This document shows, piece by piece, positions 16,161 to 25,374 of a stretch of DNA of 64,000 bases. The stretch's first letter is position 1. The number at the start of each line of letters is the position of its first letter. A model generated the notes under the pieces. That model was not told where the DNA came from, did no database searches, and was given only the letters and a program-made list of their open reading frames with translations. This stretch comes from Treponema succinifaciens DSM 2489 (GTDB lineage: Bacteria; Spirochaetota; Spirochaetia; Treponematales; Treponemataceae), in NCBI RefSeq assembly GCF_000195275.1, contig NC_015385.1, forward strand, positions 496,001 through 560,000, in the 5' to 3' direction. The translations under genes were made by a program, and so were the position numbers.

Positions 16161-19100
16161 TTATTCAGTCCAGACTTCATTAACTCCGGAAATATCTTTT
16201 AGGCTGTCTATGTATTCCTTTGTGTTTGGAACGGTCAGCTGAGTGTTTGCCTTTACAACATAAGTTTTTCCATCTATTTCTATATGAAAATATACTAACA
16301 AAGTTCCTGTTCCGCCAAACAAAATATCTCTAAGCGGCGCGATTTCTTTTACAGAAGAAAAACCTTGCTCAAGCTGAATATGGATGCTTGAAATTGCCTT
16401 TTGCTGCAAAGTTGCAATATCTTCAATTGATTCTACAAGAAAACTTGGAACTTCCCTTTTGCCGTCAACTTTGCCTTTGAATGCGTAAACTTTTTCGGCT
16501 TCAATCTGGCTTGAATATTTTTCCCAAACAGGAGGAAAGAACGTTACGTCAATAAATCCCTTGTAGTCGGCGAGTTTTGCAAACGCCATCTGCTTGCCTT
16601 TTTTTGTCATTATGATTTTTAAATCTTGAAGCATTCCGATTGCAATGTACGTTTTGCCGGAATTTCTTGATTGCCAAGATGATCTTCCGCTTGATTCCAG
16701 CGATGCTTTTTCTGCCTTGTCTATTTTTGCCCAGCGTTCGATATTTTCGCTGTTGCAGGTTGCGCAGGTTTCTATTGCTGTTTTGTAGTCGTCCAAAGGA
16801 TGCCCGGAAACAAAGCAGCCTATGAGTTCTTTTTCCATGTTAAGGCGCTCCATTTTTGGAAGGTCTTCGCATTCTTCAAATTTGAAGTCTTCGAATTCTT
16901 TTATTCCGGCATCTTCAAAAAGGCTTGCCTGCCCGTATTCCTTGGAAGCGTTCTTTTTATCTTCGTATTCAATTACGCGCTCAAAGTTCATGGTGAGAGT
17001 TGCACGGTTTTGTCCCAAGTTATCGAATGCGCCGGTTTTTATAAGGACTTCTATAGCTTTTTTGTTTACGTCTTTGCTGCTCAGCCGTTCAATAAAATCC
17101 ACAAACGATTTATAAGGTCCGTTTTTCTCGCGCTCTTCAACAATAGCTCTTGCGGCGCCTTCGCCCATTCCTTTTATTCCCTTAAGACCGAACACAATAT
17201 GTCCGTCGATAACATCAAAAATTGAGTCGGAACGGTTTACGTCCGGCGGATCAACTGGAATTCCCATTTTCCGCGCTTCTTCAATGTATTCAGGAAGAGT
17301 GTCTGTGGAAGTGATTTCGTTGGTCAGGTTTGCCGCCATGAATTCAGCTTTCTTATGGGTTTTAAGCCAGCCAGTTCTGTATGCAAGAACTGTGTAAGCC
17401 GCCGCATGGGACTTGTTAAATCCGTACCCAGCAAACGGCACCATTATATCAAAAATTTCATCAGCGTGTTCTTTTGTGTAGCCTTGCTTTATTGCGCCTT
17501 CTTCAAATTCAACTTTTTTGCCCATGAGGACTTCAAGCTTCTTTTTTCCCATGGCACGTCTAAGCATATCCGCGCCGCCGAGAGAAAAGCCTGCAATCTT
17601 CTGCGCAACCTGCATAACCTGTTCCTGATAAACCATAACGCCGTAGGTTTCCTTTAGGATTCCTTCAAGACACGGATCTGGATAGTGAACGGTTTCTGGC
17701 TTCCATTTGCCTTCAATGTACTGCGGAATATAATCAAGCGGACCAGGACGGTAAAGCGCGTTCAAGGCGACAAGCTCTTCCACGCATCTTGGCTGGCACT
17801 GGCGCAATATTTTCTGCATTCCCGGAGATTCAAACTGGAAAATTGCAACAGAGTCTCCGCGGCAGAACAAGTCGAATGTCTCGGAATCAGTTTCGCTTAC
17901 GTTTTCTGTCTTGAATTCCGGCTCGTCTGGTTTTTTGTGCTTGTTGATTATGTTTTCGGCATAGCGGATTAGAGAAAGTGTTTTAAGCCCAAGGTAGTCG
18001 AACTTTACAAGTCCGCACGGCTCAATTATGTCCATTGTATACTGAACCGCAACTTCGCCTGTCTTTGGATCTTTGAAAACCGGCGCCCAGTCTGGAAGGG
18101 CAGTAAGTCCGATTACCATTCCAGAAGCGTGAAGACCAGTGTTTCTGATTAAGCCTTCAAGTTTTTTGCAAAGAGCAATCCAGCGGTCAAAAGTTTTTTT
18201 ATCCAGCCCGATTGTCGTTTCTGGATTTTCGCTGATTGGAATAAGCTGTCCGCCGTCTGGAAATTTGTCTGTAGGCGGCTCAAGCGCGTTTTTCAGTTTT
18301 GCCTTTGGATTGTCTGGAATGCAGGCTTTTACTTTTGTAACAATTGAAAGCGGAATGTTCAGGATTCGTCCGACATCGGCAAGACAGTTCTTGGGCTTTA
18401 ACGTTCCAAACGTTACAATGTGACCGACTTGAGGCTCTCCGTAAGTTTCTCTTGTGTGCTGAATGATGTTCTGCCTAAAATCGAAGTCCATGTCTATATC
18501 AAAATCCGGCATGGAAACGCGCTCTGGATTTAAGAAACGCTCGAAAATCAGCTTGAACCTGAACGGGTCAATGTCTGTTATAGTCATGCAGTATGCGACA
18601 AGGGAACCTGCTCCTGAACCGCGTCCCGGACCAATCGGAATGCCGTGTTCTTTTGCCCAGTTTATGAATTCCCAGACAATCAGGAAGTAGCCAGAAAATC
18701 CCATCTTAAAGATAATTCCAAGCTCATATTCGCATCGCCGCCTTATTGCCTGCGTGATTTCCGGGTAGCGCACTCTGAGACCTTTTTCTACAAGGCAGCG
18801 CACGTAGTCGTCCTGATTTTCCGTGTAGTCTTCGTGCTTTTGAAATTCGATTGGAAGGGAAAACCGCGGAAGGCAGCCTTTTAGTTCCGGCGTTGTGTAC
18901 TGATGAATTGTAAGGTTGCACATATTGGCGATTTTTATAGTGTTCGCCATTGCCTCAGGGTAGTTCGGAAAAAGAATTGACATTTCCTGCTCTGTCTTTA
19001 AGTACCATTCTTTTCTTCCGCCACCCATTGTCTGATGAGGCTCGTCCAAAAGTTTCTTGAATCCAATGCACCTTAAAGCGTCCTGGGCTTCTGCATCGTC

Positions 19101-19802
19101 CTTGTTGCAGTAATGAACATCGTTTGTAAGAACAAGCGGAATATCCAGGTCTTTGGAAAGCTTTATGAGGTTGACTGCGACTTCTTTTTGCTCGTCAAGT
19201 CCGTGGTCTTGGATTTCTATGTAGTAGCGGTCCGGTCCGAAAAGCTCCTTGTATTCCTTTGCAACCCGGTATGCGTCTTCTTCCCTTCCATTTAAAAGCA
19301 ATTGCGGAAGCTCGCCCTGAATACACGCGCTAAGGCAGATAAGTCCTTCGTGGTACTTTTTTAGAAGCTCAAAGTCTATTCTTGGTTTTCCGTAGTAAAG
19401 TCCTTCTGTATATGCGATTGAAGAAAGCCATGACATGTTTTTGTAGCCAGTCTGATTTTCGCACAAAAGAATAAGGTGAAAGTAGTGGCTGTTTTTTCCA
19501 TTTCGCCCGAACGGAACATCGTTGTGCTCTGTGTGGCTTCCCCAGGCAACATAAAATTCTTCGCCTACAATCGGATTTATTCCGTTTACGTGGCAGAGCT
19601 TTTCAAAGTTGAGCGAGCCGAACATATTGCCGTGGTCAGTAAGAGCCAGCGCCGGCATGTTAAGCTCTTTTGCCCTTGCAACAAGCGTGTCAATCTTGCT
19701 TGCGCCGTCCAGAATTGAATAGTCTGAATGGACGTGAAGATGAACAAAATTGCTAACCGGAGTTCCTTCCGGGGCATCAGGAAATTTATGATAGTCAGCC
19801 AA
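16161..19802 (-). CDS. dnaE: DNA polymerase III alpha subunit DnaE
   Basis: Main replicative polymerase, 1213 residues (E. coli 1160). It shows the PHP domain at the N-terminus ([12 protein letters not shown], then [11 protein letters not shown]), the palm with the catalytic aspartates in [10 protein letters not shown] near residue 430, [14 protein letters not shown] upstream of that, a finger region with MGKKK, an HhH region and an OB fold near 1030. I chose the TTG at 19800-19802 as start: it has AAGGAG six bases upstream and gives the normal N-terminus, while no in-frame ATG is better placed. It is probably the first gene of dnaE-yggT-recG. Confidence 0.96.
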   Translation of the reverse strand: MADYHKFPDAPEGTPVSNFVHLHVHSDYSILDGASKIDTLVARAKELNMPALALTDHGNMFGSLNFEKLCHVNGINPIVGEEFYVAWGSHTEHNDVPFGRNGKNSHYFHLILLCENQTGYKNMSWLSSIAYTEGLYYGKPRIDFELLKKYHEGLICLSACIQGELPQLLLNGREEDAYRVAKEYKELFGPDRYYIEIQDHGLDEQKEVAVNLIKLSKDLDIPLVLTNDVHYCNKDDAEAQDALRCIGFKKLLDEPHQTMGGGRKEWYLKTEQEMSILFPNYPEAMANTIKIANMCNLTIHQYTTPELKGCLPRFSLPIEFQKHEDYTENQDDYVRCLVEKGLRVRYPEITQAIRRRCEYELGIIFKMGFSGYFLIVWEFINWAKEHGIPIGPGRGSGAGSLVAYCMTITDIDPFRFKLIFERFLNPERVSMPDFDIDMDFDFRQNIIQHTRETYGEPQVGHIVTFGTLKPKNCLADVGRILNIPLSIVTKVKACIPDNPKAKLKNALEPPTDKFPDGGQLIPISENPETTIGLDKKTFDRWIALCKKLEGLIRNTGLHASGMVIGLTALPDWAPVFKDPKTGEVAVQYTMDIIEPCGLVKFDYLGLKTLSLIRYAENIINKHKKPDEPEFKTENVSETDSETFDLFCRGDSVAIFQFESPGMQKILRQCQPRCVEELVALNALYRPGPLDYIPQYIEGKWKPETVHYPDPCLEGILKETYGVMVYQEQVMQVAQKIAGFSLGGADMLRRAMGKKKLEVLMGKKVEFEEGAIKQGYTKEHADEIFDIMVPFAGYGFNKSHAAAYTVLAYRTGWLKTHKKAEFMAANLTNEITSTDTLPEYIEEARKMGIPVDPPDVNRSDSIFDVIDGHIVFGLKGIKGMGEGAARAIVEEREKNGPYKSFVDFIERLSSKDVNKKAIEVLIKTGAFDNLGQNRATLTMNFERVIEYEDKKNASKEYGQASLFEDAGIKEFEDFKFEECEDLPKMERLNMEKELIGCFVSGHPLDDYKTAIETCATCNSENIERWAKIDKAEKASLESSGRSSWQSRNSGKTYIAIGMLQDLKIIMTKKGKQMAFAKLADYKGFIDVTFFPPVWEKYSSQIEAEKVYAFKGKVDGKREVPSFLVESIEDIATLQQKAISSIHIQLEQGFSSVKEIAPLRDILFGGTGTLLVYFHIEIDGKTYVVKANTQLTVPNTKEYIDSLKDISGVNEVWTE

Positions 19803-19891
19803 GCCAAGCTCCTTGCAGTTTTTTAGATGTCCTTATTCTAATAGAAAAAGCCTCTTTTTGCTAGGCAGATTTCCTTGTCAAGAAAGGGAAT

Positions 19892-20229
19892 GGGGCTGTC
19901 CAAAAAGAAATGGGCAGCCCTGATTATTTTAAATTTACAATCTTCTTTCCAGTGAAGAATATAAAACTCTCATGAAAAAGCGTTCCACTGAATGTGAAAC
20001 TGTCTTTGGACAGACAAAAGGCAATTTAGGCTTCAGGCGATTTCATCTTCGGGGAAAAGAAAAAGTTGGAACTGAATGGGGATTATTGATGCTGGGATAT
20101 GATTTCAGGCAACTGATTCGATTAATGAACACCTAAGAAAAAAGCAATAAACGAAAATCTACAAAATTCATTTAAACATAAAAAAGACCGCCCTTTTTGA
20201 AGTCTGTTAATAACTTCTAGGACAGCCCC
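19892..20229 (+). mobile_element. Internally deleted IS1182-like remnant, copy 1
   Basis: A 338-bp element bounded by GGGGCTGTCC (19892-19901) and its inverted copy GGACAGCCCC (20220-20229). The first ~49 bp and last 76 bp match the element at 23748-24099. The left end also folds into a 9-bp hairpin (GGGCTGTCC with GGGCAGCCC). The middle holds only the C-terminal part of a DDE transposase, so the copy is not autonomous. No clear target duplication was seen. This fills the gap between dnaE and the chemoreceptor gene. Confidence 0.8.
19939..20136 (+). pseudogene. C-terminal fragment of an IS1182-type transposase
   Basis: The frame reads SSEEYKTLMKKRSTECETVF and continues through FRRFHLRGKEKVGTEWGL to a TAA at 20134-20136. 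That combination (E-x-E/T-VFG-x-K, FRRF-LRG, EWGLL) is the conserved end of IS1182-family transposases, including the region of the final catalytic glutamate. Everything upstream is missing, so this is a dead fragment within the deleted element. Confidence 0.75.
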
Positions 20230-20242
20230 CTCTAAAAGTAAA

Positions 20243-22348
20243 TTAAACCTTAAATAAATCTATCTCAGATCCAATTTGTTTGATATTTTCTGCAACTTTT
20301 CCAGAAATAGTAGAAAGAGCAGCTCCGGTTTCATTAATTTTTTCTGCACCTGTATGCATTTCTTCAATACTACCCTTCATGGTTTCGGTTGCATCCTGCA
20401 GCTTCTGAATCTCTGAAAGAATGTGCTTGTTACTTTCTGTCATTTCAGAAGAAGCTGAATGAACTTCAGATGTAGAATTATTCATAGACTTAAGGGCATC
20501 AATAATCTGTTTAGAACCAATCTGCTGTTCTTCCATTGCTCCCTTGATCTGCTCAACAATCTGACTGGTTTCTGCAATACTACGCTCAATTGCGGCAAAC
20601 GCTGTATTAGTTTCATTAGAAACATTAACAACATCCTGAATTGTTTCCTGTATCTTCTGAAGCTCAGAACCAATTGTCTTAGACTGGTCTGTAGAAGTTT
20701 CAGAAAGCTTTCGAATTTCATCTGCTACAACGGCAAATCCCTTTCCTGCTTCGCCCGCATGAGCTGCTTCGATTGCCGCATTCATAGCAAGCAGGTTTGT
20801 CTGTTCAGCAATATTTGCAATTGCAGTATTGGCATCCTGAAGCATCTTTGACTGCTCTTCAATACGAATAATCTTTTCATTTGCATTGCTCTGAGTAGTA
20901 AAACCTTCACTTGAATGTTTTTGTAAAGTAGAGAATGAAGAAATCATCTTTCCTACAGAAATATTTACAGAATTTATGTTTCCAATCATCTCTTCTACTG
21001 CGGAAGAAGCTTCTGTTACACAAGCAGCCTGAGACTTAATCATATGCTCAAGAGATTCAATATTAGAACTAATCTGATTTACAGCACCAGCTGTTTCCTG
21101 TACTGAATCTGCCTGAGAAATAATCTGATTATTTACACTCTCAATATTTGCAATAATTTCTGTAATAGAAGCAGAAGTATCCTGTGTACTTGACTGCAAA
21201 TCTGTATCTACAGTTATAAGACTTGTCTTTGAATTCTGAAGATTCTTTACAATTCCCTGCAGCTTTTCAACAAAGGCATTAAAGCCATTTACAACATCAC
21301 CAATTTCATCGTTTGTAGCTTCTGGAATACGATGTGTAAGATCTGCATTTCCGCTGGCAATTGTTTCAATAGAATTCCTAACAGTTTTAAGAGGTTTAAT
21401 AAGAAGCCCTATTAAGAAGAAAACAATTCCACCTGCAACAACGATTGTAAAAATGATGATAAAAAATACTGTAGTACGAAGACTCCTTAGAGAATTGAAA
21501 TAAATATCAAAAGGAGCAACTGCAAATACTGTCCAGGTTGTTCCAGGGATTCTTTTGTAAGAAGCAAGAAGATGAGCGTGAGTATTAGGATCAACAAATT
21601 CATCTATACCTTCTTTTCCAGCAAAAATATTATTAAGAATAAGTCCGAGCCCCTGTGTATCATCAAGGGTAGCACCACCTTCTTCCTGACTTTTTTCTGT
21701 ATCTTCATTTACATTTGCAATTGTAGAAGCAGTAGCCCAGTTAATTACTAAAGGATGCATTCCACCACCAATGTCTATATCTTTAATGGTTTCCTCTACA
21801 GAGTTTCCGCTGATAACCATTACAATTACACCAATCGGCCTATGGTTTTCATTATAAACCGGAACACTATAATGCTGAAGAATTGAATCTGTTACCGGAC
21901 TATGAGTTGGATCTGAAGTGTAATCTTTACCCGCAAAAGCTTCTGTAAAATAAGCTCTGGTACCAAAATTCATTATGCGTCCATCACTTACTATAGCATC
22001 ACCTTTTGCATCATAAAAAGCAAGATTCTCAAAATTATCTGCAAGTGTAGCAGAAATACTTTTAAGCTGATTTTGCTTTTCTTCAAGTGAAGCATTCTCA
22101 TCTTTTATTATAGTTAATTCAGCAAGTGCATGTAGAGTCTGAAAGTGTTTCTCATTGATTGCTACAACTTTGTCTACAACATCTGTAGAAGCATCTTCAA
22201 TTCGGGCATAAACACTTTCTGTTAATCCCTTTGCTGCATTCTTATATGATACCATTCCAACTGAAATACTTGAAAAAACTGTTACTATAATAAACATCAC
22301 AAAAAGTTTTACAGTAAGTGTAACCCGCAGTTTTCCTTTATTTGCCAT
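20243..22348 (-). CDS. Methyl-accepting chemotaxis protein with dCache-type sensor
   Basis: Transmembrane chemoreceptor of 701 residues. A first membrane helix (about residues 12-33) leads into an extracytoplasmic double-Cache-like sensor (about 40-295, with [14 protein letters not shown] and [17 protein letters not shown] typical of Cache folds), a second helix (about 300-325), a HAMP domain with [23 protein letters not shown], and a signalling domain whose tip reads [19 protein letters not shown]. It would relay ligand binding to CheA/CheW. AAGGAAG precedes the ATG. It stands alone between mobile-element remnants, which suggests accessory, possibly transferred, content. The ligand is unknown. 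Confidence 0.92.
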   Translation of the reverse strand: MANKGKLRVTLTVKLFVMFIIVTVFSSISVGMVSYKNAAKGLTESVYARIEDASTDVVDKVVAINEKHFQTLHALAELTIIKDENASLEEKQNQLKSISATLADNFENLAFYDAKGDAIVSDGRIMNFGTRAYFTEAFAGKDYTSDPTHSPVTDSILQHYSVPVYNENHRPIGVIVMVISGNSVEETIKDIDIGGGMHPLVINWATASTIANVNEDTEKSQEEGGATLDDTQGLGLILNNIFAGKEGIDEFVDPNTHAHLLASYKRIPGTTWTVFAVAPFDIYFNSLRSLRTTVFFIIIFTIVVAGGIVFFLIGLLIKPLKTVRNSIETIASGNADLTHRIPEATNDEIGDVVNGFNAFVEKLQGIVKNLQNSKTSLITVDTDLQSSTQDTSASITEIIANIESVNNQIISQADSVQETAGAVNQISSNIESLEHMIKSQAACVTEASSAVEEMIGNINSVNISVGKMISSFSTLQKHSSEGFTTQSNANEKIIRIEEQSKMLQDANTAIANIAEQTNLLAMNAAIEAAHAGEAGKGFAVVADEIRKLSETSTDQSKTIGSELQKIQETIQDVVNVSNETNTAFAAIERSIAETSQIVEQIKGAMEEQQIGSKQIIDALKSMNNSTSEVHSASSEMTESNKHILSEIQKLQDATETMKGSIEEMHTGAEKINETGAALSTISGKVAENIKQIGSEIDLFKV

Positions 22349-22418
22349 ATCTTTTCTTCCTTAAGAATGTTCTGCCCAAAGTGAACTTGGACTTTTTTAG
22401 GAAAGCTTATAAGGTGGT

Positions 22419-23108
22419 TTAAGCCTGCTGCTGTTGCAGCCAATAAGCTTTTCTGTTGATATCTGCAGTATGAAGTTTTTCTCTTCGTTCTGCAAGCCTT
22501 GATTCTTTTCTGCCTTCAAAATAATCCGCTGGAGTCAGATAAAGAAGTGCGCTGTGAAGACGCCCGTTGTTGTAAAAATCAATCCACTGTGCCATCTTTT
22601 CTTTTGCATCTTCATAACTGAAGTATGGAGTCTTACGGACATGTTCAGTTTTCAGCGTTGAATGAAATCTTTCCAATTTGCCGTTGCTCTGCGGATGACA
22701 GATTCTCGCTGCCGTTTCGTAAAGTTCCAGCAGAGAAACCAAAGATTTGAAGTCTTTTGAAATGAACTGCTTTCCGTTGTCGTGGATGATTCGTGCTTTT
22801 GCTTCCGGATACTTTTCCTTTACTCTTGCAACCAGAAGCTCAATGTTTATTCCCTCCATGTTTTCGCATAATGCCCAGTCCGGAATTTTTCGGCTGTAGC
22901 CGTCCATTATGCTGATAAAATAATAAAACACACCAGGAACCTTGATGTATGAAATATCTGTATGCCACTGCTCATGCGGAGCCTCGGGCTGGTCAAAGCC
23001 TTTTTTCTTTGCTTCTCCTTCATTCTTAGCCCATTTATGGACCAAATCGTACTCTTTCATGATGTTGTATACGCTTGCAGGGCGGACAAAGGCTACATTT
23101 TTTACATA
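22419..23108 (-). pseudogene. IS3-type transposase (orfB) fragment, N-terminus missing
   Basis: The product keeps the rve integrase core of IS3-family OrfB: first aspartate in WHTDISYI, second in IHDNGKQF, and glutamate in SNGKLERFHSTLKTEH, followed by the C-terminal YNNGRLHSALLYLTPADYF. No orfA precedes it and the homologous sequence stops around 23108, where it meets the promoter of the next gene. The open frame can be read to an ATG at 23147, but that stretch is a promoter with a poly-C tract, not protein. A catalytic core alone is unlikely to transpose. Confidence 0.8.
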
Positions 23109-23113
23109 ACCAC

Positions 23114-23142
23114 TTGACATCCCCCCCCCCCCGATGTAAAAT
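23114..23142 (+). promoter_or_regulatory. Phase-variable promoter with a 12-C spacer tract
   Basis: TTGACA (23114-23119) and TAAAAT (23137-23142) are separated by exactly 17 nt, and 12 of those are an unbroken run of C (23121-23132). The spacer is optimal at this tract length, so the sequenced state should be ON; gain or loss of C would move the boxes out of phase. It drives the lipoprotein gene at 23177, with an RNA start near 23149. Confidence 0.85.
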
Positions 23143-23176
23143 GCCACATATTTTATTTTTTACAAGGAGGCTTTTT

Positions 23177-23725
23177 ATGAAAGCTTTGAAAAAAATTTGC
23201 ACAGCGCTTATGCTTCTTGCATTTGCGTTCGTATTCGCATCATGCTCTAGCGGCAGTGATTCAGACGATGATGACGACCAATCAATAACTCTTTCTGACG
23301 GAAGCTATACATTAGCAATAACGCAAACTTCTGATGGAATGGTCGAAAAATATGATATCAAAGCAACTGCAAGCAATGAAAGTTGGACTTTTAAGTCTGG
23401 TTCAAAAACGCAGAATGTTGATCTTACAAAACAAATGACCACAGACGAGCTTGCAAAGTTTAAAGAAATGGACGATGATGATAAAAAGGCAATGACTAAA
23501 AAGGAAATGAGTCTTCCTGATGATGCAGAAATCTCCTTTGCTGACAATAAAGTGATTGTAAAATCAACTCTTTCTGCTGCAGAGCTTACAGAAATGCAGG
23601 AGGACTATAAATTATCATCAATTCCATCCGACGCCAAAATCAAAACAATTAAAGATAATGAGTATGAAATAACTATGTCTACTAAAGAATGGGAGACAAT
23701 TGTATTTCATGTCAATAAAGACTAA
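23177..23725 (+). CDS. Putative surface lipoprotein under phase-variable promoter
   Basis: A 182-residue lipoprotein with a signal peptide MKALKKICTALMLLAFAFVF and lipobox FASC (acceptor Cys23), followed by a spirochaete-style tether SSGSDSDDDDD and a small acidic, lysine-rich domain. I recognise no family. The ATG at 23177 has AAGGAGG (23164-23170) at ideal spacing; the longer frame from 23075 crosses the promoter and is rejected. Expression should depend on the length of the poly-C tract upstream. Such variable lipoproteins are often surface antigens or adhesins, which is inference only. An IS remnant lies 22 nt downstream. Confidence 0.85.
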   Translation: MKALKKICTALMLLAFAFVFASCSSGSDSDDDDDQSITLSDGSYTLAITQTSDGMVEKYDIKATASNESWTFKSGSKTQNVDLTKQMTTDELAKFKEMDDDDKKAMTKKEMSLPDDAEISFADNKVIVKSTLSAAELTEMQEDYKLSSIPSDAKIKTIKDNEYEITMSTKEWETIVFHVNKD

Positions 23726-23747
23726 AAGCTTTTGCTGATATGTAAAA

Positions 23748-24099
23748 GGGGCTGTCCAAAAAGAAATGGGCAGCCCTAATTATTTTAAATTTACAAGAGA
23801 ATTCAAATCTGCTAAAATTTAAATATGAGCAGAGGCGTAAGCGATAAAATCACATACAAACCATATAACCAGGGCGGGCAGTGGCTCCTGCCACCAAGTC
23901 TGGACGAACTGGTTCCGCTGTGAAAAGCTGAAAGACTCAATCGAGGAAATATTTGTATCGACAGTGAGGCTTCTGAACAGGAAAGGTTATGTCAGCCTTG
24001 AAAAATATTTCGTTGACGGAACAAAAATCTACAAAATTCATTTAAACATAAAAAAGACCGCACTTTTTGAAGTCTGTTAATAACTTTAAGGACAACCCC
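23748..24099 (+). mobile_element. Internally deleted IS1182-like remnant, copy 2
   Basis: A 352-bp element with the same ends as copy 1: GGGGCTGTCC at 23748-23757 and GGACAACCCC at 24090-24099 (one base changed). Both ends carry GTAAAA outside the element (23742-23747 and 24100-24105), a likely 6-bp target duplication. The interior joins two separate N-terminal pieces of the transposase to the shared 76-bp 3' end. It fills most of the space between the lipoprotein and FGE-like genes. Confidence 0.8.
23825..24023 (+). pseudogene. N-terminal fragments of an IS1182-type transposase
   Basis: From ATG 23825 the frame reads MSRGVSDKITYKPYNQGGQW and continues through LPPSLDELVP, the usual start of this transposase family, until a TGA at 23921. 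In another frame further on it reads KLKDSIEEIFVSTVRLLNRK and then YVSLEKYFVDGTKI, a later family segment containing the first catalytic aspartate. An internal deletion has fused these out of frame. The copy at 19892 preserves the opposite end of the same protein. Confidence 0.75.
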
Positions 24100-24184
24100 G
24101 TAAAAAAGCCGTTAGGCTTTTCCAATCCGTGTGGCAATCTTTCATTGTGCATTTTATTTTTAGGTGGTAAAATGGCGCATTATG
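24100..24184 (+). repeat. Duplicated promoter cassette, copy A
   Basis: This ~85-bp segment is nearly identical to 27456-27541 in front of murE. It contains a small hairpin (AAAAGCC, GTTA loop, GGCTTTT at 24104-24121), a shared CCAATCCGTGTGGCAAT stretch, a TTGTGC -35 box, a 17-nt spacer, a TAAAAT -10 box and the linker GGCGCATT up to the ATG. The right flank of the IS remnant abuts it directly. Confidence 0.85.
24145..24173 (+). promoter_or_regulatory. Promoter of the FGE-like gene, predicted leaderless
   Basis: TTGTGC (24145-24150), 17-nt spacer, TAAAAT (24168-24173). The -10 box ends 8 nt before ATG 24182 and no Shine-Dalgarno sequence is present in between, so the mRNA should start at or next to the start codon. 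Confidence 0.65.
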
Positions 24185-25345
24185 AAAGCAGCAATAAAAC
24201 AATTAAAACTTTTTGCCGTGTTTGCGGTTATGGTGCTTGCGCTTGCAGGCAATGTGTATGCGCAGAATATAAGTTCTGACTTTGTGAGAATTTCAGCTGT
24301 TACCCTTGAAAGGGCTTTTTATATGTGCGACCACGAGGTGACGCAAAAAGAATACAAAGACATAATGGGGACAAACCCGAGCAAATTCAAAACTAATCCA
24401 GACAAAGGCGAGATTCAGGAAAACCGCCCTGTAGAGCGGGTAAGCTGGTTTGATGCGATTGAATACTGCAACAAGCGTTCTATAAAGGAAGGACTTACGC
24501 CTTGCTACAAAGCCAACGACATCACAGACACAAGCAAATGGGGCATAGAGCCCACAGCAGACACGGGTAAATGGGGCATAAAACCCACAATGACAATCAG
24601 AAAAGGTTATATTTTTAACCAGTCGACGTCGACGTGGTTTAATGTTGAGTGCGATTGGAATGCGAACGGTTACCGTCTGCCAACGAATCTGGAATGGGAA
24701 TATGCCGCAAGCGCAGGAAATTCTTTAGGCAAAGATGTTTACAGCGGAACGGACGATGAGTCAAAACTTGGTGATTACGCCTGGTACATCCGCAACAGCC
24801 GCAATAAGACTCACGAAGTAAAAAAGAAGAAGCCTAACGCTTTTGGGCTTTACGACATGAGCGGCAACGTGGAGGAATGGTGCTGGGGAAACGAAGGTTG
24901 TGATTATGCCAGCAATCTTCACGGCGGATACTGGGGCGTTAAAAATGGACGATACTGGAAGGTTGGCAATGGAAAGGACGGTATTATGACTTTGCAGGGC
25001 ATGGATCCTAGCTGGACAGTTCCTGAACAGTTTTATGTTTTAGACAAAGACTATAAATTACCATATAAATACGCAACCGCCTGCTTTGGATTCCGCGTAG
25101 TGCGCACAGACACAAGCACTGTTACAGAGGCGCATAAGAAGCAGGTGGCAAATCAAAAAGAAGCGGAGAGAAAAGTTCACGAGGAAGAGCAGAAGCCGCA
25201 ATCTAGGATAGCTTCTATGGAAGAAATAAGATTGAATACGGCAAAAAGTTATCTATTAAACGGCATTCCTCCGAAAAAAGTTGCAAAGATAATGGGGCTT
25301 GAGCTTTCTCAAGTTAAAGAACTTCAAAAATCTATTAAAAAATAG
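24182..25345 (+). CDS. Exported SUMF1/FGE-sulfatase-domain protein
   Basis: A 387-residue exported protein with a signal peptide (MKAAIKQLKLFAVFAVMVLA, cleavage near VYA). Residues 30-320 form a formylglycine-generating-enzyme-like domain: CDHEVTQKEYKDIMGTNPSKF, ENRPVERVSWFDAIEYCNKRS, YRLPTNLEWEYAA, YDMSGNVEEWCW and the closing CFGFRVVR. Most bacterial members are not true sulfatase activators; many bind ligands or act in envelope maturation. A 10-residue unit (SKWGIEPTAD / GKWGIKPTM) is repeated in tandem near 120-140. The C-terminus adds a charged linker and a small helical motif (AKSYLLNGIPPKKVAKIMGL) resembling motifs seen at the ends of other Treponema proteins. ATG 24182 was chosen for the signal peptide and the promoter spacing. 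Confidence 0.85.
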   Translation: MKAAIKQLKLFAVFAVMVLALAGNVYAQNISSDFVRISAVTLERAFYMCDHEVTQKEYKDIMGTNPSKFKTNPDKGEIQENRPVERVSWFDAIEYCNKRSIKEGLTPCYKANDITDTSKWGIEPTADTGKWGIKPTMTIRKGYIFNQSTSTWFNVECDWNANGYRLPTNLEWEYAASAGNSLGKDVYSGTDDESKLGDYAWYIRNSRNKTHEVKKKKPNAFGLYDMSGNVEEWCWGNEGCDYASNLHGGYWGVKNGRYWKVGNGKDGIMTLQGMDPSWTVPEQFYVLDKDYKLPYKYATACFGFRVVRTDTSTVTEAHKKQVANQKEAERKVHEEEQKPQSRIASMEEIRLNTAKSYLLNGIPPKKVAKIMGLELSQVKELQKSIKK

Positions 25346-25374
25346 CCGCTTAATTTTTATATAAGGAAAATTCT

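Noticed and set aside
19829-19889. dnaE promoter on the minus strand (TTGACA and TAGAAT)
   Set aside because: The two boxes are about 35 nt apart, too far for one promoter; no better pair was seen.
23109-23147. N-terminal extension of the IS3-type transposase frame to an ATG at 23147
   Set aside because: The extra residues come from the promoter and poly-C tract read backward and do not resemble transposase sequence.
23075-23176. Longer lipoprotein frame starting at 23075
   Set aside because: It would translate the poly-C promoter region and hide the signal peptide; ATG 23177 has an ideal AAGGAGG site and a lipoprotein signal.
24067-24279. Cysteine-rich 70-residue frame (CRVCGYGACACRQC)
   Set aside because: It lies out of frame over the promoter and signal peptide of the FGE-like gene and has no ribosome binding site.
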